Assembly: GCA_013398955.1 (NCBI GenBank) | Contig: VWPU01014912.1 | Coordinates: 186,001 to 250,000 of the forward strand | DNA from: Callaeas wilsoni | Lineage: Eukaryota > Chordata > Aves > Passeriformes > Callaeidae | Length of the DNA: 64,000 nucleotides | Direction: 5' to 3' | Part shown: positions 35,081 to 46,138 of the stretch, piece by piece | How positions within the stretch are numbered: position 1 is the first letter of the stretch | Layout: each line of letters starts with the position of its first letter | Program-made: the position numbers and the translations under genes | Notes under the pieces: generated by a model | Databases searched by the model: none | The model's input: the letters and a program-made list of their open reading frames with translations, nothing else | Told to the model about the DNA's origin: nothing

Positions 35081-36109
35081 ATGGGTTAACCTCGAAAATG
35101 CCATGACTCAAAGTAATAATAACGTCCACCGACATACAACTTTGTCTTACGGCTAGGAACACAGTCTCTGAGAAAGTGAAGGGGTTTCAGCCCTTTCCTC
35201 CAGTGAGTATAACCCATGACACTTGCCATCTAGTGTCCTTACCAGCATCTGCCTACAAGTCTATTCCCATTACTGGTTACTAAAATATGCCTTCCTTTGG
35301 GTTCTTATTTTATATATATATATATCTGTACATATATCTGCTGACAGGAAGGAGTCCAAACTATTACAACATGGACCAGAGCAAACCCTGGGATGCTTCA
35401 ATTTATTTCCTTAAAATGCTCCCTCTTTGACACTGTGAGAGTACAAATCTCCCTCAGACCACACTCCCCACTTGCAAAATAGAAATAACATTTCTTAACA
35501 GACACACTTTTCTGTCCATTTCCTCTATACAGAACAAAAATATTTGGGAATAGGGAGTGTAGTATTTAGTGCAAAAGCTCTCTGATGTAACTCACACTAC
35601 CAGATAGTTTCATAAAAAATTGCTAAGTGATCATGTTGTAAGAAATATATGACACAAGCATCCCCAGATGCTAGGTATCGCTAGATGTTCCTGTTTCCAA
35701 GAAATATGGCTATTGGAAACTTTCAGAAATATAAAAGTACATTTAAATCCACAAGAATGATACTCAATTTGAGTTTTGACAGAAGGTTTTAGGTATAGTT
35801 TTAGCAAAATCTTTTTTCCATATCAGATAGAAGTCCCTCAGAAATCACTCCTATCTCCACACTGATAGAACTTTAAAATGCCACACACGAAGCACTCCAA
35901 CATCATTAACTGGTGTGCAGTGTTGATTTTTATGTTGCAAATTTGATTGAAAACAGGAGTTTATCAGTGAAATGCTGAAATAGCCTTGAATATGGGGAAG
36001 TGAATGAGTATAATTGCTGATGGGTTCTTTTTATTATCAAGGAGTCTTGATTATAGCTTCATAGACTTAAATTATGGCAAATCAAGGACAAGATCAATTT
36101 ACTATCTAA
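35081..36109. other. Intergenic, no gene seen
   Basis: AT-rich unique sequence with a TA dinucleotide run at 35308-35338. No repeat family or frame of note. Confidence 0.5.
35308..35338. repeat. (TA)n run
   Basis: About nine TA units followed by 'tctgtacatatatct'. Simple-sequence DNA. Confidence 0.8.
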
Positions 36110-37260
36110 GCAAATATTTATGTGAAGCTGGAGATTGGCATATATTGATCCGTTTATAAGGACCATCATTCTTTCTGCAAAATGCATTGGCATTGAGCAC
36201 TGCTCTTTTCCCTATGTGCTTCCTCAACAGCAAGGAGCTGAAAGTCATGAAGAAAAAGAAAACATAATTTGGCAAGTCAGAGGGCTCATCCCAGTCAAAT
36301 GTAGCTGCAAACCCAAGTCAGTTGTTAAGGACGATCCTTTAGATGGAGACTGATTAACGCCAGGTTATGCATTGAAGATAAATTGATAACTAGTTCTTGT
36401 AGTAAGTTACAAATCCTGCTTGAAGGAAAAGAAAGTGCTCAGAGCATCTAGCTGTCAAGCTGGCAAGTGTTGATGGGCAATATCACGCAGGGTAGAGCAT
36501 CGGCTGCAACATTCCGGGTCTGCATTTGTAAGAGGTCACTTCGATATAAAGTAGAAGAATGTTCCTAACTTGTGGGATGAAGAAGGATCCCTGTGGAATG
36601 ATGACCATTCCCAACAAAGGCTGCTTTTGTTGGAGGAAAAGGCGAGCGTGGGGGCAGGGAAGAGAAGACAGTGGATTACCTTTTGTTGCATTTGACAGCT
36701 GAAAAGGCCCTGGTGAATAATTACCGTTAAAACTAACAAACAAGGATAAAGAAAAAAAATGCATAAAAAGAGAAGAAAACCCCCTTGACCTCTCCCCAGA
36801 CACAATAGCTCCCTTTGAAATAAAAACAAAATAAAAATAACTCATGGGGAAAAAAACCTTAATTTGACTTTCCTTTTGCTTTTGGCAAGTGTACACACGT
36901 GCTCGCGTATATATATACACAATTGGAAGTCTCCCTCTGTCACAGTCATCTTAAACATTTCTAGACTAGATCCATTCAGCAGCAAAGCTTATGCAAAATG
37001 CAATAAAATAATCAAGGGAAACTCCAGCAGCAAAAAGCGCACCCTTGGTTGAAGGCTACAAAAGAACGATTCCTGGTGAGAGCAGTTTTCATCTGTTTTG
37101 CATACTCCTTATTTTGCTCTTAATTGGCATTATACGGACACTTATCTACAAGGCCATGGGAACCAAAAAGCGTCCCTTACCCCCTCCTTCTTTGAACAAA
37201 CACAACCCAATTAAAGCACAATTATCTCTCTTCTGCTGTTAGCATCCTCCAGCAACAGAG
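36110..37260. other. Unique block, possible conserved non-coding DNA
   Basis: More than 1 kb without interspersed repeats, rich in homeodomain- and SOX-like words (cacaattatctctc, cttaattggcattat, gcaataaaataatc). A 145-codon minus frame (36483-36920) has no recognisable domain and is partly formed by an A-rich tract (36746-36843). Conservation cannot be judged from one genome. Confidence 0.3.
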
Positions 37261-40127
37261 AGACACCGATAGGAGAAGCATTGTTAGTCTGAGAGCAGCC
37301 ACCTTTTCTTATGAAAATTTTTCTAAAGGTCATAAAGAAAATAAAGGAGACACAAGTGGTCCAGGCTTTGGTGAGCTGAAGGGCAGTGTTTTTTTAAAAT
37401 ATTTGATCTGGATTTCCAGATGATTTTCTAAATACATTTATTTTCACCAGGGAGTAACTGACCTAAGACTCAAAATGCACTCATAGTGTTTGGAGGCAAG
37501 CCTGGAAAAATAAAGGAGATGGCCAAAGAACAAGAGGAAAAATAGAGAAAGGTGTCTTCCCAGAAAGTCCAAGCTGTCTCAGAAAGCTGTGAAATTGTCA
37601 ATTCCTCTGGCATGACTATGGAAAAACATCTCAGGGGAAAACAAATGACCATTTTTCAAAGTGGAGCCCAGAGTCAACTCTTAAATCCATATCCTCCTGC
37701 TTAATATTGCAAAGCTACAGCCTACACATGAGTTCTTGCAGCCCCGACATGTATGGTCAGCACTCCAAGATGATCACGACTTAGAAAGGGCTCCAGTGCC
37801 ATGATTTGTGGGTTTTTTGGACACAATCTTTGAGATGTCCTTGGAGAATGAGCACCCACCACTGTTCCCAGTTACATATGTGGCTGGCTGTGACAGACTT
37901 CCAAGATAGCTCTGCATACCTTCCGTATCAGAAGCCATCCCCAAGTTAGCAAACATTTGCACTGCCACTCATCCTGTCTCATCAGCAGCTACTAAGAATA
38001 TGTATGTGTCAGGAAACATCGCGCATTTCATCACTTCAGCAAGTCATGCCATCAAAAAGCAATTCGTGTCCCAGTTGATTCCCTCCGTTTTCCCCCTGCA
38101 TGACAACTACAGGCTTTAAGATAATGACCAAGAAAACAAACAAGCTGACTTATTTTTCTTCTTTTTTTTTCCTTTGGGATATTCCTCTGCTCTATTTCCA
38201 ACATGTAGCAGGTCCAGTTCACATATTTTGTTGAAGAAGAAAAGAATCCAGTATGTCCAGGCAGAAAGCAGAATTCTCCTCTTATAGGTGCCCCAGAGGT
38301 GCCTGTCTGCTGCCCCAAGGTCTTATCAGCAAATCCCAATGTTAACATTTTTAAGAATTTCAGTTTTACACTCATTGCATAGGCTTGCAAATCAATTTAA
38401 TTTCCCAAACAAGTTAACAGAATAATGCCTGGGAGAATGGTTTTTAGGATGTCATCAGCTCTTTGACCCCCTACAGCAGATCTCCTGCTTCCTTCCCTGG
38501 AGAGCTCAATGCTGCAGCTACACAGTTCTCCTGTCCAAAGAGAAAACCATGTCAGTGCACATGTGCTGTTTGCTCTTGTCATGGCACACATGGTTTTTGC
38601 TTTTACCATGGTTGGCCAGTGCAGTGGGAAGGAGAGAGACAATGTCCCCTCTCCAAGAGCCAATGGAACAGAGGTGGCTCCTGTAGACTCTCTACATAAG
38701 CAGGGCAATTGAAAACAGGGAAAACAGTTCTGCTAGTGGATTTATTCTCAGATTAAATGGAACCTCTGCTAGTTGGGTAAGTGTGTTAACAGATTGCCAA
38801 GGAATGGTTAGGAATTGGTTAAAGAGATCAAAAGATCAAACAACGGCGAACAATGTGAAAATTATGCCACTGCATTTAACTACAAACATACAAAACTTTC
38901 CCCTGTGCCCTACTACCATGTAATACCCAGAGGCTGCTCTGAGAGCAGTGGAACAGGATGAGCAAATCCCTGTCTTCCAGCATAAAGATGAAACCTGCAG
39001 GGAGACAGCTGCAGTGGAAAGGATTGAAATTAATGTCAAGCAATAGATGAGATTTCGGTTGAGATTTTGATGAGATTTATTGCTGCAAATGTTTTCCCTG
39101 GCAAATGTCATACCATTAAAATGCAAAGAAAACATCCTCAACAGAATTAAGAAAATAAAGAGAAACTCAAAAACACTGTCCTGATAAATGGCAGCTTGAA
39201 ACTAAGTCCTCAGGCTCTCAGGGTCAAAGACGGTCTTCTTCATAAGGAAATGTGCAGGAAAAGTGCTAAAATGTCCTTTCAGGTCCTTTCATCTTATCAG
39301 GTCCATTACCTGTGACTCCAGAGCACATGTTTTATGGAAAGCAAGGATATTTTGCCAACATCTTTTGGGGTGTGGTGTGGCTCAGTCTAACTAGGAACAG
39401 CCCTTGGAGCAAATTCTGCAGCTGAGCACTGCCCAGCACAGCTGCATCATTTATACAGTCTAATATGGGTGAATTAAGATCCCGTAAATATAAACAGCAT
39501 ATTCGGCTTTTGCCTGTTAAAGAAGCTCCTTGGGGAGCCTCTTCTGCTCCGTCCTTAATGGGACAGCCAGAAGAATTATTCCTTAATGCCTGGTAATTAC
39601 ACATGGAAGTGCCAGTTCCCTGGCACAGACAGCAAAAAAGTAAGGATTGCAGGGGAATTGTGTGTTTGACTCAAACAGGACAGCAACTCTGCATGAGGTT
39701 GGCCAAGCTAACTTTTATTTTCCCAAAAGGACGGAATGCTCTGTAGGTCTGAGTGCATTTCTTAAGCGTGCACCTGTCTTCCCGTCCCCATAAGTACCTT
39801 GCATTTAGCAATCTTGAAGAAAACAAATTGTTTTCATTATGCAGGGATGAATGATCCTCCTTGAGCCACATGTCCAGCTCAGAAAAACATTTCTCCAGCC
39901 TTTGGATTCTCTGTACTTGGGCTGCTGTTCTCATAAGCACTTGTATTTGTCGGTCCAGCTAGATTTGGAAGATCCTTGAAAACATGGTCACATGGAACTT
40001 GTCTTTTCTGAGCTGGCCTGTAATTCAAAGGTGCTGATATCTCTATTAAAACCCAGTGATAATTATCTTTACCAACAAGGCCACATTAGGTTAATATACT
40101 GGCAATATACTGACAGTGTAAGAGTTA

Positions 40128-40158
40128 TCTATACATATATTATTTATATATATATTGC
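40128..40158. repeat. TA-rich simple repeat
   Basis: 'ctatacatatattatttata' followed by 'tatatattgc'. Low-complexity AT. Confidence 0.75.
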
Positions 40159-40823
40159 TAATATTACTAGCACTATATGTGTTCAGGATAGTAGTTTCAG
40201 CTTAGTCAGACTAGTCCATTCCTGCTAACAAGTTAAGTGTGATAAAATAAAGAACTTATTTCTTTGCCTAGACCAGGTAAGCCCTGTGTCTGCTGGGCAT
40301 CCAGCACAAGAAAATAAACTATTTAAAAATTTAGCGATAGAGCAAAAAAGGAGACTGCTCTACTTCTAAGGCACTAAACCATACCAAATTGATGACTGTC
40401 CATTATTATCACTGGTAACACTATGCTGTTATTACAAAATGGAATCGGGGAAGAATCTCACCTGTGGAAGTATATTTTAAATTGTCTTCTGTATTTAAGC
40501 CTGTCCTTCAATTTAGGGCTTAATAGAACTCCTCATAGGAACTAAACACATGTTGAACAGTTTTGTAGCAACAGTACTCAAGGGTACTATCTTGTACCAG
40601 GTGAAGACAGATCCTATAACTCATTTTCATTTATTTTTCATACTTCTGTTTGGATTATCCTGTTGCATGAGAAATGAATGCCCCTACTCACCTTGTTGTT
40701 TGTTTTGCCTGATGACATGCAGGGACTTCTTAACCCCAGTGAGAATGCACACAAAATACAAACTTCCTCAGCAGCAGAGTTGAGGATAGTCAGACAGTTG
40801 CAAAATTAACATTAAAATGAGAT

Positions 40824-40842
40824 GAAAAAGCTCTGCTTTTTC
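40824..40842. repeat. Perfect hairpin, 8-bp arms
   Basis: gaaaaagc (40824-40831) and gctttttc (40835-40842) with loop tct. It has the look of a terminator stem, but this is a vertebrate genome and no gene precedes it. Confidence 0.75.
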
Positions 40843-41057
40843 ACACAGAAACGTTTCATGCTCTCCTGCAAAATGAAAAGTATGCTTATGTGCCCCAAAG
40901 CAAATTTTGCTCCCTCACCCCACTGTCACCTCACTCTATAAGTCAATGTCTAATTAGAATCTGTAAATTAAAACAAGCCTAGCTTGAGACAGCCAGAGCA
41001 TTTGAAAGCTTTCCCATGAACAACGTGAGTTTACCTCAGCTAACATGAGTGAGCAAA

Positions 41058-41323
41058 AGCATCTTCCAGTACCTAAAGGGGCTACAAGAGAATTGGAGAG
41101 GGACTTTTGACAAGGGTGTGGAGGGACAGGACAAAGGGAAATGGTTCAAACTGACAGAAGGCAGGGTGAGATTAGATATCAGGAAGAAATTCTTCACTAT
41201 GAGAGTAGCGAGGCACTGTCAGAGGCTGTCTAGAGAAGATGTGGCTCCTCTATCTCTGGAGGTGTTCAATGCCAGGTTGGATGAGGCTTTGAGCCATTGG
41301 TCTAGTGGAAGGTGTTCCTGCCC
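41058..41323 (+). pseudogene. CR1 ORF2 C-terminal tail, frame still open
   Basis: The frame is open from 41049 to 41435 (about 128 codons), spanning the whole CR1 fragment and both flanks. Recognisable CR1 ORF2 C-terminal motifs are [22 protein letters not shown] and LEVFNARLDEALSHW. The true ORF2 stop of related copies ('tctagtgg', reading -SS-G) has been passed, so the end is not native. There is no promoter or catalytic domain, so it is a fossil coding tail rather than a gene. Confidence 0.85.
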
Positions 41324-41406
41324 ATGGCACAGGATTGGAACTAGATGGTCTTCATGGTCCCTTCCAATCCAAACCATTCTGTTAGTCTATGATTTTATGA
41401 TTTTAT
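41058..41406 (+). mobile_element. CR1 LINE 3' fragment with long open ORF2 tail
   Basis: Plus-strand CR1 of about 350 bp from 'gcatcttccagtacctaaag' through 'gattagatatcaggaagaaa', 'ggtctagtggaaggtgttcc' and 'gaactagatggtcttcatgg' to 'tctatgattttatgatttta'. The terminal unit is drifted to 'atgatttt'. The upstream flank is unique DNA, so the insertion is 5'-truncated within ORF2. Confidence 0.95.
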
Positions 41407-42889
41407 GGAAAGAAAACTGGGATGAAAATCCCTAGATGCATAGCTGCCTTGAGTCCTCACTAAGTCAGCTCTCTGTGCCATGGCTGTGGCTGACAAACAA
41501 GGGCCTACACACAGTCCCCAGGGGTGGCACATGCCACCACAGGCTGTGCTGCTCAATCAGAGCTGCAAAGTAAGGGGTGTCAAAGAGCTTTGACCATGTC
41601 ACAGTGGGGTTCTGACCTGCTTTAGGACCATGCCACAGTGCTTATAGGAGCTATACATCTGCTGCAAGGGGAAGATACGCACGGAGAGGGAACTGAGGAT
41701 GCACAGCTCCCACTGAGGCATCCGTGCTGTTCACAGTCACTGGCTGCGACTGCAGCACACACAAGCTGTGTTGGCCTCATGCATGGTGCTATTAGATAGA
41801 TCTATAAAGTACATTATGAGATCATCCAGAGACACACAAAGAAACCCTCAGTGAAACTCTGTAAGATCATAAAAGCAGCAAAACTGTGCCAGAGCATCAG
41901 GATGGCTCAGCCTGTTCATGGAAGTGGGGCGTATGGCTAAAAGATGTTGCACTCTCCAGGCTGTGAGTTAAGCCTATGTCATTAATGCTCTCCACGTAGC
42001 ACGTGGTTTTCAGAAGGAAGATGCTATGATATTTTGGTTTATTTGTTAAACCTACAAACAGATGAGAGACAAGTATCCCATGGGGAAGATTTCTCTGAGA
42101 TACATCATATCTGCAGCTAAAGGTGGTTCCACTGCTATGAAGTTACCTCTTTTTCCAAACAGTGTAATGATGGGATCTTTGTTATTGCGTTGCTGTTGTG
42201 TATCAGTTCTTTGGAGGGTGTGAGATCACATCTCCTGCGTGTCACAACAGGAGGAAAAAAACTGGGCTGAAAATAGCTTTCTGCAGCAAAGCAAAAGAAA
42301 AGCAAAATCTGATGTGTCCAAGAAATATATCTGCAATTCACTAGCAAATCTAGACAGGGAGAACGATTGACAGACAATGTACAAACAATTCTTGTAATAA
42401 ACTCCTGAGTTCATACTGGTTTCTACAGCCATCCCCCACCCACTGCACACTCCACAGCCAAGTTGCTAATTACAGCCTTCCTGTTGTTTCCCAGTTCCTC
42501 CTCTGTTAAATAATGGAAGGAGAAAGGATTATGGAAACTGATGCACTTGACAGCAAAAATAAATAAGCAAATGAATACATAACTAACTAAATAAATAATG
42601 AATCTAGTAGTCTCCAAGACGAGGCTATTCTATCATACCTCCGGTATCTTGAGCCAAACTTCAAGGGTTATTCAAGAAAAATGATGATCTGGCACCTCAG
42701 AGAATAAGACATAAGTATCAATTAATGCTTAATTAACACTGCATGACATTGATTTGAATAAATAGAACCTTTTAGAAGGATGTCTCTCTGTATTGTGGGT
42801 TGAAACAAGATGCCTTGTGGGAAGAATGAGAAGCTCCCTAGTATTATGTAACATCTCTATAGTTATAGCACCTGGAGGCTTTGAGTGTA
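41407..42889. other. Intergenic, no gene seen
   Basis: Unique sequence, relatively GC-balanced at 41440-41760. Minus frames at 42135-42617 (64-80 codons) are unrecognised. No repeat recognised. Confidence 0.5.
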
Positions 42890-42985
42890 TCATGAGCCCA
42901 ACATGTTAGATGCTGTATAAATATACAGTTGCTAAAGATTCTTATCTTGGATTTGTAGAGTAAACAAGAAGATATGCCATGCAGT
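42890..42985 (-). repeat. Possible ancient L3/MIR-type repeat
   Basis: 'aacatgttagatgctgtata' followed by 'aatatacagttgctaaagat', 'tcttatcttggatttgtaga' and 'gtaaacaag' vaguely follows the reverse complement of amniote L3 3' ends (gtgctaggcgctgtacaaac, then 'cagtccctgccccaaagagc', then 'ttacaatctaaataaacaag'). Weak, from remembered motifs only. Confidence 0.3.
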
Positions 42986-43510
42986 TCTGGTGACATGTTG
43001 ATCACAGCGAAGAAGACAGGGGGCTTAAGGAAATTTGAAAAGACATACACATTGTCTAGCAGTTTCTAATTTGTTGGGAGAAGGAGATTTTTACAAAAAA
43101 CTTATTCCCAAAACTTCATCCATCTAAAGTACTTGCAAAAGTCCCCAAATACATAGGAGCTGCCTTGTGGTGTTTAACAGGAAAATAGAAAGGAAAATAG
43201 TGCACAGGTTGCAGTAGAATAGCATGACAGCCAACAACAGTCAGTGTTTTCAAGCTGGGTACCAAATGTCTGGTACCTAATGCCATCTTTCCTCACCTGA
43301 GTAAGAGCACTCTGATCAGCAATGAGCCACAGTTTCCACTGAGAGCTGCAAGGGGACAGCAACTCCAACAATCATCCTGTTTCCAGCTCAATGTTGGCTG
43401 CTCCTGAGAAATACTCTATATACTGTGAGGCACATTGTTACTTTTAATGAGACAGTAAAATAACAGACTCTGTTATTTGTGCTGTTCATATTTATCTTCT
43501 GTGTACATTG

Positions 43511-43962
43511 AAGAGGGCCACAAAGGTGTTTAGAGGGCGGAGCCCTTCTCCTGTGGAGACAGGCTGATGGAGTTGGGGTTGTTCAGCCTGGAGAAGAGAA
43601 AGCTACAGGGAGACCTTAGAGCCCCTTCCAGAACCTAAAGGCAGCTACAAGAGAGCTGGAAGAGGGACTTTTGACAATGGAATGGAGGAACAGGACAAGA
43701 GGGAATGGCTTCAGACTGACAGAGGTCGGGTTTAAATTGTGTATTAGGAAAAAATTATTTCTTGTGAGAGTGGTGGGACACTGCCACAAGTTGCCCGGAG
43801 AAGCTGTGACTCCGCCATCACTGGAAGCATTCAAGGCCAGGTTGGATAGGGCTTTGAGCAACCTGGTCTAGTGAAAAGTGTCCCTGTCCATGGAAGGGAG
43901 TTTGGAATTAGATGATCTTTGAGGTCCTTTCCAACTTCAAACATTCCATGATTCCAAGACTT
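43511..43962 (+). mobile_element. CR1 LINE 3' fragment (about 450 bp)
   Basis: Plus-strand CR1 beginning 'aagagggccacaaaggtgtt' (ORF2 thumb-region coding) and running through 'gttcagcctggagaagagaa', 'gggagaccttagagcccctt', 'gtattaggaaaaaattattt' and 'cctggtctagtgaaaagtgt' to 'cattccatgattccaagact'. The ORF2 tail is open from 43671 to 43871 (RTRGNGFRLTE, LCIRKKLFLVRVVGHCHKLP, FKARLDRALSNLV) but frameshifted upstream. The opposite-strand frame at 43616-43861 is its antisense shadow. Confidence 0.95.
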
Positions 43963-44640
43963 TGTAGATAGTATTGGACCAGTCAGCATGGCATACCTGG
44001 GCAACAGCTCTGGGCAGATCCCTTGAGGGGGAAATGTGATTGCCTCACAGCTATCATGACTGACTCCACTGCCCAGATGGACATAACTGGGGAAAGATTC
44101 TGTGATTCCACAAGAAATAACTGATTTGGAGTCTATTATTGACTGTTTGACCTTTTGTCACTGCTCAGATCTCCTGGTAGCAAAAAGGTTATCAAATGCA
44201 TCATGCTTCTGAAAAACTGATTGCATTTTACAATAAGTAGCATTTTGTAATGGAAAAAGTTTTCAGATTACAAGTAAGAATTCACCTTCAGTAAATAGTT
44301 ATTTCTTCGCATCCTCGGAAATTCCTGTCTCTTAATAAAGAGAGCTTGTCATGTGCAGTGACTCCCAGCAATTTGAGAAGTTTTATTTTAGAGATTTCCT
44401 CTCCTTCTCCTTACTCCATTCAGTTATCTATCACCTCATTATACTGTTCCCACTTACTATGAGACCTTGACTTTGAAAACACTTTTTTTCTTTTTCCTTT
44501 TCTCTTTCTTTTTTTTTCTTTTTCTTTTCCTTTGTTTTTTTTTATGGCTAGTCTTTATCTTGCAGTGATCTTTCTCAGGGGTTAACTTTTTGAACTCTTG
44601 CTACAGACACAACATTTCAGCTCACACCAGCCCTAATACT
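43963..44640. other. Intergenic, no gene seen
   Basis: Unique sequence with a strong pyrimidine tract at 44481-44543. No frame of note. Confidence 0.5.
44481..44543. repeat. Polypyrimidine (T/C) tract
   Basis: Sixty-three bases of T and C with a single G (ctttttttctttttcctttt and onward). Simple-sequence DNA. Confidence 0.85.
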
Positions 44641-44723
44641 TCCCTGCCCATGGCAGGGGGGTTGGAATTAAATTATATTTATGGTCCCTTCCAACCCAAA
44701 CCTTCCTATGATTCTAAGACTAT
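44641..44723 (+). mobile_element. CR1 LINE 3'-end fragment (short)
   Basis: 'tccctgcccatggcaggggg' then 'gttggaattaaattatattt', 'atggtcccttccaacccaaa' and 'ccttcctatgattctaagac'. About 83 bp, intact at the 3' end and truncated at the common 'gtccctgcccatggcag' site. Confidence 0.92.
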
Positions 44724-45197
44724 GGGAAAAAAAGCAATATAATTCCTTATAGGAGTAAGCGGTTTCTCCCTAAGGAGTAAAGAATGCAGTCCAGGACATG
44801 ACTTGCAGACTGAATTTTCGTGCTTTGGGAACTGCCTCTTTCTTATGCCCGTATTGGTGTAGTGCTGGTGATTAAAGCACTGGTGTTCACTAATCACTTT
44901 AATTCTGTCTTGCAAGTAATGCACACATACTTCTGCATCAATTTCACTTAAATATAACTTTATATTTATGGCTTTGACTTCTAGAACTCCTCCTACTGTA
45001 CTTGTAGTTTTAATATTAACAGACATGTCTTTCTCTCCATTCATCACTCATGTCAAGACTTCCCAGGCTGAGGTGAGCATTTTCTGCTTCTTTATATGGC
45101 AGGAGCCATAGATGCCCCGGCCTTCTACTTCTAGGTGAAAAGCTCTTAAAGATCATCCCTCAGCAACATTCTCTAAGAAAGTGTGTTTTGATTTGAA

Positions 45198-45262
45198 AGG
45201 CGACTAGATGATCTCCAGTGGTCCCTGCCAACCTCAAATATTTCATGATTCTTTGCTTCATG
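45198..45262 (+). mobile_element. CR1 LINE 3'-end fragment (second 3'-end type)
   Basis: 'aaaggcgactagatgatctc' then 'cagtggtccctgccaacctc' and 'aaatatttcatgattctttg'. The 'gatgatctccagnggtccc' wording belongs to the CR1 type with 'ctccagaggtccc', unlike the neighbouring copy at 44641. Confidence 0.8.
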
Positions 45263-45989
45263 GTTCTGCTTCTCTACCATTTCCTTGTAATTTTCTGTGT
45301 ACTGAACAGTCCCAGCTTTGCTTTCCTTCCATTTGAGATGTCCCAGCAATGATCTCCAAGCAACCTTCCCCCTTGATCGCTGTGGACAATGCCACTATCC
45401 TTTCACATGCCTGTAACCTTGATATTGTCTTCAACTCATACTCCTCTCCCAGATGCCACTTCCCAGTTACATCGAAGCTACACCTACACACACATTCGAA
45501 GTATGTTCTGTGTACAATACTTCAGATAGTGCCTTTCCTTGCTCTTTACCCGTCTAGGTAAATCTCTTACCTCCGACCTTATCTTTGAATATATTAGTTG
45601 CTGCAGAATCCCTTTTTGTCATTTACATCACAGATGTAAATTTGCCCTGATGATGTTCCCTGGATACAAAGGCCATTTTTCCAGATATAGAATTGATTTC
45701 CCTTCCCCATTTCTATCTAACTGGGCTGTCTGCATCCAATCAACGCAGGCAGACATTTTCCACAGTCCATGCACTGGATTTTCAAATGAGTGCTTTTGTA
45801 TTTTCTTTCATGCTGCTCTCCATAAACGTATATAAAATTACCTTGTTAGTGCCTTTCTTTTTCTGTAGCAATATCTAAAAATCTCTGACAAGTACTAGGT
45901 TGCATGTGTGCTATTAGCGTTGCCTGTCATACTGACCAGCACTTTCTTATTACATCCATGGGTCTCCTGTGTCTGTCACTATCCACAGC
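45263..45989. other. Intergenic, no gene seen
   Basis: Unique sequence. A 98-codon plus frame at 45539-45835 and a 77-codon minus frame at 45258-45491 are unrecognised. Confidence 0.5.
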
Positions 45990-46138
45990 TTCTTGATTTC
46001 TGCTAAGATGTAAGTAACTTCATGCAGAGAATGTCTACATTTCTAGAGTGCCTGGCACAGCAGAAACAAATCCATGACTGGGATTGTGATGCAAATTATC
46101 CTTGTCAGCTAATAAAAATAGACATGGGTCAATAATAG
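45990..46138 (+). repeat. Ancient L3/CR1-like LINE 3' end
   Basis: 'tctgctaagatgtaagtaac', 'ttcatgcagagaatgtctac', 'atttctagagtgcctggcac', 'agcagaaacaaatccatgac', 'tgggattgtgatgcaaatta' and the AT-rich tail 'aataaaaatag...aataatag' follow the order of the amniote L3-type 3' end (ttagactgtaagctcttcag, ggcagggactgtct, gtacagtgcctagcacaatg, gtccatgactgggactc, then an ataata tail). The best L3-like match in the window. Confidence 0.6.

Larger units (their letters stand above)
37261..41057. other. Intergenic, no gene seen
   Basis: About 3.8 kb without recognised interspersed repeats. Frames of 60-112 codons on both strands (for example 38052-38390 minus, 38397-38708 minus, 38836-39141 minus) are unrecognised. 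Contains a TA-rich run at 40128-40158 and a small hairpin at 40824-40842. Confidence 0.5.

Noticed and set aside
40824..40842. Terminator-like hairpin
   Set aside because: Intrinsic terminators are bacterial, and every other signal here is vertebrate.
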